64,000 nt of DNA from Pictodentalium vernedei. Its lineage: Eukaryota; Mollusca; Scaphopoda; Dentaliida; Dentaliidae. Below the pieces are notes generated by a model. The model saw nothing but the letters and a program-made list of their open reading frames with translations. It did no database searches and was not told the DNA's origin. Both the position numbers and the translations under genes were made by a program. Positions 1-11,181 of the stretch are shown in pieces. Position 1 is the stretch's first letter; every line of letters starts with the position of its first letter. The stretch spans positions 447,354,910 to 447,418,909 of the forward strand of contig CM062289.1 in assembly GCA_031216915.1 (NCBI GenBank), given 5' to 3'.

Positions 1-269
1 ACCTTCTTTCACCTGAAAAATGGGCCTTACTTGTCAATTTTCCATGAGTTTTTTAAAGTTCATTTATGCTTCATCGGTTAAGCACTGCAGTGTGGGTATG
101 AATTGCTTTCTGCAGTAGCTCTTGTTTTTCAATGGATTACAATTTTTTTCCCAATTACCCTGAATTAACAGTAATTTAGGCAATAATCTATATGCAATTG
201 ACTTGTAGGGTGCTAAATTACTTTTTGGGGCACTCTTCCTTAAATTGTCACAAGGCTAGAGCTGGTCGG

Positions 270-1656
270 TTTTTAGCTCACTGAAGGGAGCTAAACTTAT
301 CACTTGCCGTCCGTCGTCATCCGTCCGGCGTCGTGAACATTTTTCAAACGACTTCTTCTCTGAAACCGCTAGGTCGATTTGCTTGAAACTTGGTATGGAT
401 GTTCATTACCATATGTCAGTTCAAGTTTGTTCAAATGAAATGGACATGCCCATGTGGGGCTCCATAGGGGGCATAACTCTGATAGCACCGCATGAATTAT
501 AGAAATATTTTTAAAAAATCTTCTCCAGAACCAGTGGGCAGAATCTTTTGATACTTGGTATGCAGCATCTTGGTATGGGTCTGATTCAATTTTGTTCAAA
601 TCGGCCCCCTGGATTCATATTTGGGCTCACTATGGAAGCCCAAATTCGAACTTAGTGCATTTCAGGCAAATTTCTTAAAAAATTTTCTTCTCCAGATCCA
701 GCAAGCAGAATCTTTTGATATTTGGTATGCAACATTGTGGGGTGGATCTGATTCAAGTTTGTTCAAATCGACCCCTGGGTTCATATTTGGGCTCAGTATA
801 GGAGCCCAATTTGAACTTAGTGCATTTCAGGCAAATTTCTTTAAAAATCTTCTTCTCCAGATCCAGCAGACAGAATCTTTTGATATTGGGTATGCAGCAT
901 CCTTAGGGGGGGGGTGAGATTCAAGTTTGTTCAAGCCATGTCGCTAAGTTCATATTTGGGCTCACTGTGGGAGCTTGAATTGTAACTTGAAATGAGGAAT
1001 TTTCTTAAAAAATCTTCTTCTTCAGATCCAGCAGTCGGAATGTTTTGATATGTGGTGTGTATCATCCTTGGGGGGGGGGGGGGGGGGGGGGCGGGGAGGG
1101 GGAGATTCAAGTTTGTTAAAGCAAAGTCCCTGGGTCCATATTTGGGCTCCCTGTGGGAACCCGAATTATAACTTAGTCAATATGAGGAATTTTTCTTTAA
1201 AAATCTTCAGAATCAGCAGTCGGAATGTTTTGATATTTGGCATGCAGCATCCTTAGGGGGTGAGATTCAAGTTTGTTCAAGCCAAGTCCCAGGGTTCATA
1301 TTTGGGCTCACTGTGGGAGCCCGAATGATAACCTAGTTCAAGCCAAGTCCCAGGGTTCATATTTGGGCTCACTGTGGGAGCCCGAATGATAACCTAGTTC
1401 AAAATGAGGAATTTTCTTTAAAAATCTTCTTCTTCAGATCCAGCAGATAAATGCTTTTGGTATTTGGTATGCAACATCCTTAGGGGGGTAAGATTCAAGT
1501 TTGTTCAAGCTATGGCCCTAGTTCCATAAAATTTGTCTCTCATGACTTCATTTCTTTGTAGTGTTGATGAACCATGTCTAACTGAATGTGACCCCCAAAT
1601 ACTTCTTTGAACCACTTTGGCCAGTGAGCGATTAAGGCTCCTTGGGGCCTCTTGTT
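270..1656 (+). repeat. AGCTCACC-type dispersed element with internal ~165-bp tandem units
   Basis: It begins with TTTTTAGCTCACTGAAGGGA and a GTCCGTCGTC tract and ends with GTGAGCGATTAAGGCTCCTT...CTCTTGTT. Between these are several degenerate units, each containing CAGATCCAGCAG, GATATTTGGTATGCA, GATTCAAGTTTGTTCAA and ATATTTGGGCTCAC. Copies at 30602, 35416, 41766, 43951 and 46149 have the same head, units and tail, so it is an interspersed element. Short open frames across it follow the repeat period and are not genes. A long G run near 1071-1100 is a probable sequencing-length uncertainty. Confidence 0.85.
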
Positions 1657-2052
1657 AAATTTTCTCTCCGTTTGGTTTTGGACCCAAAAAATCAATTTTC
1701 GGTTTCGGTTTTTGTAACACAATACATATTTTCCATGTATTATGTATTAAACTGGGACAGGATAGTACTAAAACATGTCAAATAACAAACAAGTGAACTA
1801 GAAATGGAATAAAACCGTATTGCGAGTGTTTCCTGTAAATTCCATGAACAAAAATTTCATCTGCAATCTGCAAATGCTTTCATAAAAAGTCATTCAAATG
1901 CAGGGGTATAGATATGGGAGTCTGTGTCGAGGGGGAGGGGGCCTCAACCATTTAGCTGCATAGATGCCATTTCAGATGGAAAATTTATGATTCGACCATT
2001 CTTTTTTCATTTCCATTCACGTCATTGGTGTATTACATGACATGAAAATAAG
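1657..2052. other. No recognised feature; possible intron before the 2053 exon
   Basis: AT-rich sequence with no coding signal I recognise. A pyrimidine-rich stretch at about 2000-2015 followed by the first AG at about 2051-2052 could be a splice acceptor for the open frame that follows. Confidence 0.3.
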
Positions 2053-2344
2053 TGAAGAGGGTCAGAATTTCAGAAAGCAACTGCCCGAAATCAAGGAGAA
2101 GTTGAGAACTTTAGAACACACCTTTTTACTTTCAGAAAGACAGATACCCATTTCACAAGCTAACAAGTTGACAATTGTACTTGAAAGGAGCAAAACTCTA
2201 ACTCCCAGAATCATTCATTTACAAAGCACTGTAGAGGTTATGCAAAGTATTGACAAGATGATCACCCGACCTGATTTCCATGTCCATTCTTCCTTTTGGT
2301 TTGCATTGAATTATCATTATCAGAGAGTATTCACTGAATTCTGA
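2053..2344 (+). CDS. Possible terminal exon of an unidentified protein
   Basis: An open frame of about 97 codons ends at TGA 2342-2344. Unlike the repeat-derived frames around it, its composition looks genuinely protein-like: amphipathic, rich in Leu, Glu, Lys and Gln, with an early segment like EIKEKLRTLEHTF and a later STVEVMQSIDKMI. A pyrimidine tract at about 2000-2015 and the AG at 2051-2052 give a plausible acceptor. The frame is also open slightly upstream, with an ATG at 2042. AT-rich sequence with AATAAA-like words follows the stop, as in a 3' UTR. The helix pattern loosely recalls the integrase-binding-domain fold of PSIP1/HDGFL2 proteins, but this is a weak impression. No upstream exon was found, so it could instead be a pseudogene or TE fragment. 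Confidence 0.35.
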
Positions 2345-2509
2345 GAATTCCCATTTCTTCAAAAAACAACACAGCCACATTCATTCATTCATTTATTTTT
2401 ATACTTTTCACCTACAACTAGGTATACAAAGTAATAAACAAATAATTTATATTACATAAAATAAATGTCGTGTCTGTGGTAGTAGTTAGATATACAGCTG
2501 CTGGTATTG

Positions 2510-2511
<2 letters not shown>

Positions 2512-2554
<43 letters not shown>
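2512..2554. repeat. (TC)n microsatellite
   Basis: Uninterrupted alternating T and C for about 43 bases. Confidence 0.95.
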
Positions 2555-2558
<4 letters not shown>

Positions 2559-3352
2559 AAAAAAATATTTGCCCAGGATTTGTGTTTGTCTTTTGTAACA
2601 TTACACAAGAGTGTTGACAAATCATAAAGGAGGCTGAGAATAGGGCTGACTCAGTTACTGTGGTAATTTAAAACTGCGTTTATTTAAAGATGTATGATAT
2701 GAGACATAAACGGGACAGGTTTAGCTTGAATTTCATAGGCAGATAAGATACAGGTACACAAAAGGAACCCAATAAATAAAACATATTCAGACAAAATGAG
2801 TTACCTGTAAATTTAAGAAAGACTGGTCCAAGTGTGTGTTCCCCTCGTTCCGACCCCCACGTAGCATTTACCCGAGGAGTTTTCCCCTCCTTGCATCGCA
2901 GTCGCACACGAAATTTTAGTAGAAGTTTGAGGACACCTATGCATACTACCCCGGCGAAGACCCTTTGTCGTCTTACTTTAACTGGGTGACCCAGGGAACT
3001 ATAGTTCTACTACCGAAAGAGGGGGTGGGGGTTAGGAATGTGCGCGCATGTGATGCAAGGTCAGATACTCGGGAATACTAGGTGCCTCCCAGATAAGGGT
3101 TACGCAGACTCGCAGAGTCTATCTTCTCCAAAGCCCGCCGGAGACATCATTTCGGGAGGTCCCCGGCGGCCTTGGGAGAAAATTAATTTCTGCGGTGTTA
3201 TTCAACTGTTTATGCACCCTATGTAGCGACAAGGGCAATACTGTCAACCGTTAATTATATATGGGAATCATTACTCCGTGCATGAGATCAAATACTCAGC
3301 CTTTCCGTATGCTTCAGAGTGCACATGTGTAACTGGCAATAAATGATAAACT

Positions 3353-3354
<2 letters not shown>
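2555..3354. other. No recognised feature
   Basis: No splice-bounded coding frame, RNA gene or terminal inverted repeat was identified. Locally more GC-rich at 2840-3180, with short open frames in both directions that I cannot tie to any family. Confidence 0.3.

Positions 3355-3403
<49 letters not shown>
3355..3403. repeat. (CT)n microsatellite
   Basis: Uninterrupted CT dinucleotides for about 49 bases. Confidence 0.95.
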
Positions 3404-3407
<4 letters not shown>

Positions 3408-3769
3408 ATAAATTACAAAAATTCTATAGGCATATATAGATTTCGAGGCGTGGTAAGTAATACATACACATACATGTGTACGTCCATATATATTAATTGT
3501 TAGATTTGGTTTTTGTTCCTTAGGGGACTGTGGTCAGCCACGAGGGGGATGGGGCGATCAAGACATACAAAAAAGATTACTTCAGTTTTTCACACCAGCA
3601 TTCTCCGCACAGGTCACGGTCGATGAACAACAGCGCTGACATGAGTGGCCTATTTTGTAACCGTTTAACCGTGTGCCGTAACTAAAGTTACTTTCCCATT
3701 ATCCGTGGTATTGGTCACTAGACCACCCACCCCAGCACCAATGGTCACATAGCGTCGCCTGGGTTCCAT

Positions 3770-3820
3770 ACTGTCCCAAACGCAATGCAGTTGCATTGCG
3801 CTTAGGGCAGTATGGAACTC
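3770..3820. repeat. Hairpin: palindromic MITE core
   Basis: GTTCCATACTG...CGCAATGCA is followed by TTGCATTGCG...CAGTATGGAAC, giving about 25-bp arms with few mismatches around 3791. I read it as the core of a small MITE whose outer ends are not resolved. Confidence 0.6.
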
Positions 3821-4031
3821 AAGTCGCGATAGGCGTGTTATATCTACTCAAATGTCTATATTATGTACACCCCACCCTTGCGGGGGGGGGGGGGGGGGGG
3901 CGGAGGGGAGAATACGATAAGTCAGTATGTTACGATTTTATGTTTTATTTTTTACGTGTGTTTTGCATGTTTTAGTGTATTTTGGATTTTTTGTTTTCAT
4001 TCTTTTCAAATTTCCGATTGACACTTTGTAT

Positions 4032-4131
4032 NNNNNNNNNNNNNNNNNNNNNNNNNNNNNNNNNNNNNNNNNNNNNNNNNNNNNNNNNNNNNNNNNNNNN
4101 NNNNNNNNNNNNNNNNNNNNNNNNNNNNNNN
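4032..4131. other. Assembly gap of 100 N
   Basis: Exactly 100 N, a usual placeholder length for an unsized scaffold gap. A long G run at 3881-3900 lies just before it and may have contributed to the break. True distance across the gap is unknown. Confidence 0.98.
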
Positions 4132-4377
4132 AACGAGTGGCCATGACACAGCTATTTTCAGAACGCTTTCATTCCACGTTGTTTGAATTTTTTCTGCCCC
4201 ATTCACAGTGTGCAAAATTTGAAAAATGACTCTAACCGACTGACCGTTCACGTGGTTTGGAGATAGCTTACCCAACGCTCGGCTGTGTAAAAATTCTTGG
4301 AACTGCTTTTTTTTATCATTAACAAGTATTCATATATTGCGTGGAATTGAAATATTTATCTGATAACCATAGAGTAT

Positions 4378-4418
4378 AACACCCGTTGTATATACTTGAA
4401 GTACATACAACGGGTGTT
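4378..4418. repeat. Short hairpin
   Basis: AACACCCGTTGTAT and ATACAACGGGTGTT-like arms are separated by a short TACTTGAAGTA loop that is itself palindromic. No terminal repeats are seen around it. Confidence 0.6.
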
Positions 4419-5103
4419 GTATATAATTATAATTTATGCGAACGACCTCTGACCTCTTTCAATTCCATTTTCATTCATTCATTCATGAAACATCGTTATA
4501 TCACAGGGCAGGTTTTAATTGTACGCTTATTGCACTTTGTCAAAATCCTCTGATGGTGTCATTTCTTATTTATTTTGCTTCAATAAAGGCAACCTAAAAT
4601 TTTGCTTCAAAAAATTGTAGAAATTACTTGAATGTTAATAGTAATTAGTATGCGGCGACTGCGAACTATTTATAGTCACGGCCTCGATCAAAAGTACTCG
4701 CGGAACTGCGCTAATTAAAAGTTCGTCTGCTCTACCTGAAAAAAAAACACTTCGTAAAAATTGTAAACAAACGCAAAATTATTTGTTATATTGGGACTAC
4801 AGCATAAAACACGGAAGAAAACTGGAACTATGTCAAAAAAAGAATAACTCTACTGAAACACCGTTTTGTTACTGTTAATAAAATAGTTGAAATTTATTTT
4901 GTTCCAGCGCAGTTACATGATGCAAGAAGTGCAATCGCACTTTACAATCGCCGTCATCGATTTTGTAATGTAAGGGACACAACTCTATGCGTCTTGTCCT
5001 ATTTCTTCTGTCTCGTAGACTGGTTTTCTTTGGAGGCCCGTGGGAAGCATATATAAGTCGGGTAGACGCACGAGACGGGTGTCTGTTTGTTATCAGATAA
5101 AAA

Positions 5104-5249
5104 CAATAAACATATAGTGTGTTTTTATATCTGTGTTATACAACTCGTTGAAATATGGTTTATTTTTTCTCGGCGAAGCCTCGAAAAAATAAACCATATT
5201 TCAACTCGTTGTATAACACAGATATAAAAACACACTATATGTTTATTGT
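5104..5249. repeat. Long palindrome with ~65-bp arms
   Basis: The left arm runs CAATAAACATATAGTG...GGTTTATTTTTTC and the right arm is its reverse complement, around a loop containing TCGGCGAAGCCTCG. One internal segment is the exception: CAACTCGTTG is present in the same rather than the opposite orientation in the two arms. A related AT-rich motif (CAACTCGTTATG) occurs at about 13970. Probably a MITE core. Confidence 0.8.
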
Positions 5250-5318
5250 CTATATATATAGCCTCTCAAGGCAAAAGTCTAAAAATCTATCAAGGCACAA
5301 GATCAAGAAAGGCTGGTA

Positions 5319-5548
5319 AACTGGTAGACTGCTAGAAGGCCATATTGGGGCTTTATTTTGCACTGCAGGTACCCAAAGTTAAAGGCTTCATATTCTGTGG
5401 ATGTCCTTCTTATTCTCTTGGAAGTAAAATTACTTCATCTCCATCGATTTGCATTGTTGGAATTTATGGGAGAATGCCATAAATTGTAACAAGACAAAAA
5501 TACGTGAACAAATTTTGAAGCTGAGAAAAATTTAGCACTCTACCAGTT
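5319..5548. mobile_element. MITE, AACTGGTAGA...TCTACCAGTT family
   Basis: Ends AACTGGTAGACTGCT and AGCACTCTACCAGTT are inverted copies. A second copy at 56841-57085 has the same ends and body, including CAATTTATGGGAG. In the second copy both ends read TTAA outward, so target duplication at TTAA is likely. The 5319 copy has lost most of its central palindrome. Confidence 0.75.
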
Positions 5549-6012
5549 AAGTTACTCAGACTTTATCTACCATTCAAAATGCAACTTTTGGCTGACCGTC
5601 ATCCGCTCGCGTAGATTTAAATTTGAGTAACCAACATGCGAACGAAACGAGCGTTCTCGACAAATTTTGAACACTGCATTCAAACCAGACGAAGTAATGA
5701 CGTAAATGACCGACCCCGAAATTGAGGAAATGCGACCGAAACGAATACAAATTGTTAACAGAGCTGACGTCACCGTGATGCACGATTGTAGAGATGACGT
5801 ATTAAATTATTGTTGGTCATCTCTTTCAATTAGATCTTTAGTTCGTTTTAACGACTTGTCAAATCGTTATAACGACTTCATTACTCGCTACAAGTCGTAA
5901 AAACGGGGTGTTAAGTCTTTATAACTAGTTTAGGAGTCGTTACAAAGACTTGTGGTCGAATTTTTCTTTTTCACACTTGCCCTATAATGCTCTTCGTATT
6001 TATGGAATATAG
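5549..6012. other. No recognised feature
   Basis: Short open frames on both strands overlap but show no family motif. A C/G-balanced segment around 5706-5800 reads through on plus without recognisable protein content. Confidence 0.3.
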
Positions 6013-6263
6013 TTAACCCTTTACCCAACGTAACGGCCAAAACCGGCCAGCGCTATTCTCAAAAATCGCCAATTAATTTTCATGATTTTTTCATTTTTTG
6101 TCTCCAAAACATAGGTTATGACCCCTCATTGGAACGAGCTCGTCGAGCTCGTTCCAATGAGGGGTCATAACCTATGTTTTGGAGACAAAAAATGAAAAAA
6201 ATTAGTTATTCAAGAAATTTTTTTGCAAGTGTCGTCTGCTTTTCATGTTAGGTAAAGAGTTAA
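6013..6263. mobile_element. TTAA-flanked MITE with central palindrome (type A)
   Basis: TTAACCCTTTACCCAACGTA at the left faces TTAGGTAAAGAGTTAA at the right. TTAA at both ends with a CCCTTT-type inverted repeat is the piggyBac pattern. The centre is a near-perfect palindrome whose arms contain AACATAGGTTATGACCCC and whose tip is GGAACGAGCTC-GTC-GAGCTCGTTCC. Relatives: 8972, 11182, 25905, 30800, 40723, 52170, 55646. No coding sequence. Confidence 0.85.
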
Positions 6264-7127
6264 CTAACTTGACATGCAGAAACATCTTGGAAGGGGGAGT
6301 GTCACAAATGATCTTTGTATTACTGTTAATCCCTTTCTAGTCTTTCCTTCCATTACTAAGGCGAGGGGGAGGGGGGTGGGCACTTAATGTATTTTCCTTG
6401 ATAGTATAGTATAACAAGAGATTTTCGTCATCTCTTAAGGCTATCCGATTTTTGCCGAAGCATAGGCCCTAACCGGACTTTTGTCGGAGCAATTTTTTTT
6501 CAATTGCAAAACATTTTCGCTATTTAAAATTGCGTCCAGCAATTTACTGCGTATATAGTGTGCTATGATACGTATTGTCATATACACACATGGCTGGATA
6601 TAATAGAACATGATGGGAAAGGTGACGTTGCCAGTGACGCTGTGACCTCATTGTGCACACAGGACGCCATAAAGACGTTGACAACTGTTGATGCCCACTG
6701 TACATTCCGAAATCTGTTTGTTATTACAGGGTCTATCTCATACCATACGATGCTATAGTAGGCCTCTGGGTGGAATATGTACCCATGTTGGTCATCTGTG
6801 AGCTCTGTGAAATACTTATCTACCTGATGCGTTATACTATCTTGTAGTTAGTAGGGGTAGTATTACAATGGCGGATACAGGGGGGGGGGGGGGGGGGGGC
6901 GCCCCCCCCCCCCCCCTTTAGCTCCTGTTTGTCTCACATGTAGGGCGTAGCCAGGATTTTCATTTGGGGACAATACATGAATTGAAGTAAAAACATACAA
7001 CGACATTTATTTCCTCCATCACCATTCGCTATGGAAAACAAATATACCGTTGAAATTATGCAAAATATATCTACTGGTCGCCTTCATTTATAGCGTCACC
7101 GACACAGCATGATTTTGAGGTGTTACA
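6264..7127. other. Repeat debris; no gene seen
   Basis: At 6868-6920 ATGGCGGATACAGG runs into a G homopolymer, then a C homopolymer, then a CTCCTGTTTG segment. The same GGCGGATACAGG terminus is found inverted at about 7570-7585, so this is a TE end and not a gene. Confidence 0.45.
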
Positions 7128-7207
7128 TCCTATAGCCTCAGGTACCCCATGGCTATGCCAATTATAGGTCAGGATCTTAATTGGCATAGTCATGGGGTAC
7201 CTAAGCC
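7128..7207. repeat. Hairpin with ~35-bp arms
   Basis: CTATAGCCTCAGGTACCCCA and TGGGGTACCTAAGCCTAGAG form inverted arms that also include TGGCTATGCCAATTA / TAATTGGCATAG. Likely MITE core. Confidence 0.65.
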
Positions 7208-7429
7208 TAGAGGGCTGACTGCTGAAAACTTTCAAACGCTGGCAGATCGCAATGTTCTCCTGAGGTTAAGTCGGTTATGACTGTAAACAGTGTGTCCAAA
7301 ATACAATATTATGGTAAACGGATCTGAAGAGCATATTTCAAATTTTCTAATTCTGTCTTGAACGTATGACAGAATTTGAAATTCTGAAACATGCTGTTTA
7401 AAAAATGTTAAATAGCCGTTCAAAAATTC

Positions 7430-7587
7430 AAGAGGATTTCCACCCCAGAAGCCACCAGAATGCCCCATTTGGTCGCTCATGTCCAAAAAATTTCTGGGGG
7501 GAGACCCCCCCCCCCCAGACCCCCTACAAAAGCTCGTTCCTTCGGCATTCGCCCCACTCTTTGAGAATTCCTGTATCCGCCACTGGG
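7430..7587 (-). mobile_element. DNA-transposon terminal remnant
   Basis: Read on minus, it begins CAGTGGCGGATACAGGAATT and continues into a C/G homopolymer flanked by TTTTTTGGACATGAGC. The first 15 bases recur near 6870. Only one end is clear. Open frames on both strands here are a by-product of the homopolymers. Confidence 0.5.
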
Positions 7588-7945
7588 TAGTAAGTAAAGC
7601 TAGGTCAAGCAGTGTTGTGTGGCATGTTTCGTACGCTAGTGTAGGATGCACAGACCGTATACTGTACCCCTTGTTGGAATACTGTTAGTCCTTAGGACTA
7701 CTAACCCACCTTATGCTTTGTTCTGTCCCACTTTTGGTAGGGATGGTACGTTATTACACACCTGTTCTATGTAATCCCCTTCTACGGCAACACTAATCCA
7801 TGAGGGAAATGAAAATCTGTTCCGCACACGTGTGCGGAACGGAAATCGTTGACTGACTATTTTTAAATAGAAGCCGAATTTCACTGGAATTATCTTCAAA
7901 TCGTGCAAAGTAATTACAAATTGAATCGCTAGCGATAGCTGAGAA

Positions 7946-8015
7946 TCGTCCCATGAGTTCCAATGTGTTCTATGTGCCAGTTGGCACATAGAACACATTG
8001 AAACTCATGGGACGA
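7946..8015. repeat. Perfect-tip palindrome, 35-bp arms
   Basis: TCGTCCCATGAGTTCCAATG runs through TGTGCCAG to the dyad centre at 7980/7981, then returns as TTGGCACATAGAACACATTG. One mismatch is seen. There is essentially no loop. A smaller palindrome (GTTCCGCACACGTGTGCGGAAC) lies at about 7819-7840. Confidence 0.8.
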
Positions 8016-8147
8016 AATAGTAACACGGGTTCCCCTCGCAAATTTGGTTGGCGATAAAATGTGTTGTTTTTGTTGATAGTTGTCAGATGAATTGTCAAGT
8101 GTCCTTCTAATAATTGTTTTTATAGACGTGAAGGTGTGAAAACAACA

Positions 8148-8298
8148 CAGAACAACAGGCGTGTGAATGCGTTAATCGATATGGGACTTGTGCCGTCGCG
8201 GAAGGATAAAACTCGAGGCCTGCGGACTCTCGATTTATCCTTCCGGACAGGCACTAGTGCCATATCGATTAACCCATTCACACGCGTGTGTCGTTCTG
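8148..8298. repeat. Imperfect palindrome, ~60-bp arms
   Basis: Outer arms CAGAACAACAGGCGTGTGAA / ACACGCGTGTGTCGTTCTG and inner arms TTAATCGATATGG / CCATATCGATTAA surround GGAAGGATAAA...TTTATCCTTCC. MITE-like structure; insertion borders not resolved. Confidence 0.65.
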
Positions 8299-8971
8299 TG
8301 TAAGTTGTAACTCATATGGTGTTGTGGGGGTATGCTTGGTTTTCTGCTATGATAGTCGGTAGGGGAGGCGATGGGGTCCTATGGATCTTCTTAATCGCGA
8401 TCTCTCGTTTCCACGGTTTGTACCTTCCTATACTTAGTTATATCCGTTGTATAACAGGAAAGCCTTATGTCCCCTTAGATTACGTCTGAAAGTCTTTCGA
8501 GCGGTGACTAGGACAGGTATTGCTGGGACGAGTCCAATTATGTCGGGCAAATGAGCTATCGCGCAGTGACTGCATATGACATTGTTCGGACGACTCGAAT
8601 CTTATCAAAAAATGAGTTATCGGACCTTTGCTTGGATGAGTGGAGTGACAGCGCGTACGACTATTGACACTTCTGGGTATTTGAGAATACCTAAAACGTG
8701 TTTATGTAGTATTGTACGATACCTTTTGAAGATACTTTTTCTAAAGAGGATACTTATCGGAGGATATTTGTCTGAAAAGAGTTATGGCTCCAAAAGCGTC
8801 CCGCCCGGCTCCTGGCTTCTAACCACCAAAAGGCCTTTATAGCTCCAAAATCCACTACTGATGACTTATCCATAGTCACTGACGCATGACCTATCATCAG
8901 CTTCCATTGTAGTCACTCAGTACAATTGACTTCTATCAGCTATCTATGACCCTGGCCTTTGACCAACTTTC
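8299..8971. other. No recognised feature
   Basis: An 88-codon plus frame at 8576-8842 has no recognisable domain and no supporting splice context; I do not call it. Confidence 0.3.
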
Positions 8972-9225
8972 TTAACCCTTCGCCTAACCTGAAAAGCAGA
9001 CGACGCTTACAAAAAAAAAAATCTTGAATAACTAATTTTTTTTATTTTTGGTCTCAAAAACATGGGTTATGACCCACCGTTGGAACGAGCTCGACGAGCT
9101 CGTTCCAACGATGGGTTATAACCTATGTTTTTGAGACAAAAAAAACGAAAAAATAATGAAAATTAATTGGCAATTGTGAGAATAGCGCTGGCCGGTTTTG
9201 GCCGTTACGTTAGGTAAAGGGTTAA
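8972..9225. mobile_element. TTAA-flanked MITE (type A), inverted relative to 6013
   Basis: Ends TTAACCCTTCGCCTAAC and TTAGGTAAAGGGTTAA. The central palindrome carries the same AACATGGGTTATGACCC arm and the same GGAACGAGCTC-GAC-GAGCTCGTTCC tip as the copy at 6013, and the GGCCGTTTTGGC-like end segment lies on the opposite side. Confidence 0.85.
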
Positions 9226-9639
9226 TGAAGTAACGGTTTTAAAGTGGAAAGTGTTTGCCCCGAACAAGTCTGGGTAATAAAGGACGAAACCCGTCCTGCT
9301 ATGGTACTCTTAATAACTATTTTTTTAACTTCCGGCACGTAGCTTATAAATCTATATTCCAACACGTGATTGCCTAGCTAGTTTCCAATGGGGCGGGGGT
9401 GGTCGGGGGGTGGTCGGGGGTCACCAGGTAGATATATCCTGGAATCTGAGATTGAGAACACCAGCCACATTTGAATCGCAAGTTCTGTGTTTGAAATACC
9501 GATGCGTTGAGCGAAGGATTACTAAAATACCACCCACCTCCTCGGGTATATGGTGGAACGTCTCGTTTTTTCCCCTATCATTGTTAATGGGTCGTACATT
9601 GGGTTTGTTTGTTTGTTTGTTTGTTGGTGGTGGTGGTTA

Positions 9640-9850
9640 ACGTCACATATTTATGCACCATGGCTAATCGCGACACAACATGGAGATGAAGTCAAGTTTA
9701 GTCAATCGTTGATCAACATGTTGCCCATTTTAGAGGACTTTCACCCCAAGCATTGGTGACTGGGTCCTATTTTACTAGTAAAGCGGAACTGGTTTACCAC
9801 AGTAAACAAGTGCTGCTTACTTCCCGGGGTTCCCACGGGGAAACCGTACA
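9640..9850 (-). repeat. SINE fragment, third-head type
   Basis: On minus, it contains AATGCTTGGGGTGAAAGTCC, ATCTCCATGTTGTGTCGCG and the tail segment TTAGCCATGGTGCATAAATA. The same order of blocks occurs at 40790-40995 and 55249-55455. It ends with a (TTTG)n tract at 9604-9635 in place of the tail. Confidence 0.65.
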
Positions 9851-9984
9851 TTGGGTCCATCGGGTGCTATCTGCAATGCTTTAGTATTGCAGATGGTGCC
9901 TTGATGCTCTCAAGTAACGAGATCTTTTCAGGTGTTTAGATGACTATCCGGCATTGTACTGGGAATCTGTGCTGTGGCCACAGC

Positions 9985-10445
9985 TTTACTATTCTGCGAC
10001 ACTCTTCCACCCGGATTTCCAAACAGAACCCGCCAGTCGGATATTTTGTCACTCACTGTGTTTTACCCTCATCCCATCTTCTCCATGTTTTCCATTTTCC
10101 CAATAATATTAATAACACTTTGGCCGGCCGCTGATTTGTCGCGGTTCTCAGTTGAGAAGGCCTCAGTTAACCCGCCCAAATGCCTCACTACCCCCACACC
10201 TTGTCTCTCAATACCCAGAAACAAACTGTTTGATGACTCTCGTATCTCAGTCTTCGCAGTCTCTCAGATAAGCATACTAACCCTCTCCTTTAAGCGATCC
10301 AATACCCACATATCCTTCATTCTCCCAACCCTCTTTCCCATCATCCTTCCGGTGAATCTTATTCTGTTCGACTGATATTTTTGACATTCTAATAGAAAGT
10401 GTTCCAGGGTCTCCTCAACTCCTAAATTACACATTTGGCACACCT
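9985..10445 (-). pseudogene. Non-LTR retrotransposon ORF2 C-terminus (LINE 3' part)
   Basis: Minus-strand translation gives CQMCNLGVEETLEHFLLEC, a C-x2-C...H...C cluster of the kind found after the reverse transcriptase in many LINE ORF2 proteins. A stretch beginning MMGKRVGRMKDMW follows and is closely similar to the plus-strand piece at 29771-30035. An internal stop and frame drift show it is dead. It lies downstream, on the same strand, of the reverse-transcriptase pieces at 14660-14029 and 12120-11630, so the three are probably one element split by later insertions. LINE clade cannot be set from this. Confidence 0.7.
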
Positions 10446-10477
10446 TTTCACTGTCTTATCCAATTTGCGCCATATGT

Positions 10478-10835
10478 ATTTATTTATTTATTGGGGTTTA
10501 AAGCCAGGGTCACCTCGTGTCGGACAGTTTTGCGGGTGAAGGAAGCCGGAGTTCCCGGAGAGAACCACCCAGCAACGGCGAGCAATTGTCAGCCCCCCCC
10601 CCCCCCCCAACGTACTACTCCACTCCACACAAGAAGGGTTAGCACTGGTTGAAGACAAGTGCACCGTCGACGTACAGTACGCCTTGATCCACAATGCCAC
10701 CGTGCCCCCACGTGGGCAGTTGGGATTAAGTGTCTTACCAAGGACACAAAGCAGTTGCCGCAGGTGGGATTCGAATTTGCCTATAAGCTCCAGCGACCGC
10801 GACCTTGGCTTAAACAGCAGTGGCCCTCAAAGCTG
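10478..10835 (-). repeat. SINE with tRNA-like head
   Basis: On minus, a head with the B-box-like AATTCGAATCCCACCTG leads into GTGTCCTTGGTAAGACACTT, a body with GTCGACGGTGCACTTG and AACCACCGAGCA-like blocks, and a (TAAA)n tail at 10478-10491. The body matches SINEs at 34547, 38588 and 53430. A 17-base C run interrupts the body. It sits within the broken LINE. Confidence 0.8.
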
Positions 10836-11041
10836 CCATCAAGGTACTCTTCAAAACCTGGTTTCTTATTATCACGCAGGCCACCCCCCCCCCAAAAAAA
10901 ACAAACAAACAAACAAACAAAAAACATTGCTTTGATCCCCTCTCGCAAATTTCGGTTACAATCGGCTCTATGACTCTTTATCTTGTGATGTTTTACCCTG
11001 GGTTGTCCTCACATCAATGTCAGACTGCTCGATTGAATAGT

Positions 11042-11097
11042 TCTCTATACCCCCCCCCCCCCCCCCCCCCCCCCCATCCACACACACACACTTGCTC
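11042..11097. repeat. Poly-C tract and (CA)n
   Basis: Cytosines with almost no interruption from 11051 to about 11075, followed by a short CA repeat. The open frames here on both strands are artefacts of this tract. Confidence 0.9.
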
Positions 11098-11181
11098 AAT
11101 CCACCCTGTCTTTGTATTTGAATTGAAATATTCTGGAACATTAGTTTGCACCATCGGCTGTCGGGGAGATTTGCCAAATAG

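Noticed and set aside
1071..1100. Long G run as a quadruplex-type regulatory site
   Set aside because: Similar G or C runs occur at a dozen places at repeat positions where other copies have only a few Gs (CTTAGGGGGGTGAG). Slippage within the repeat or sequencing uncertainty explains them.
7232..7690. A 139-codon minus frame and overlapping plus frames
   Set aside because: They are held open by a C/G homopolymer within a transposon end (GGCGGATACAGG) and show no domain.
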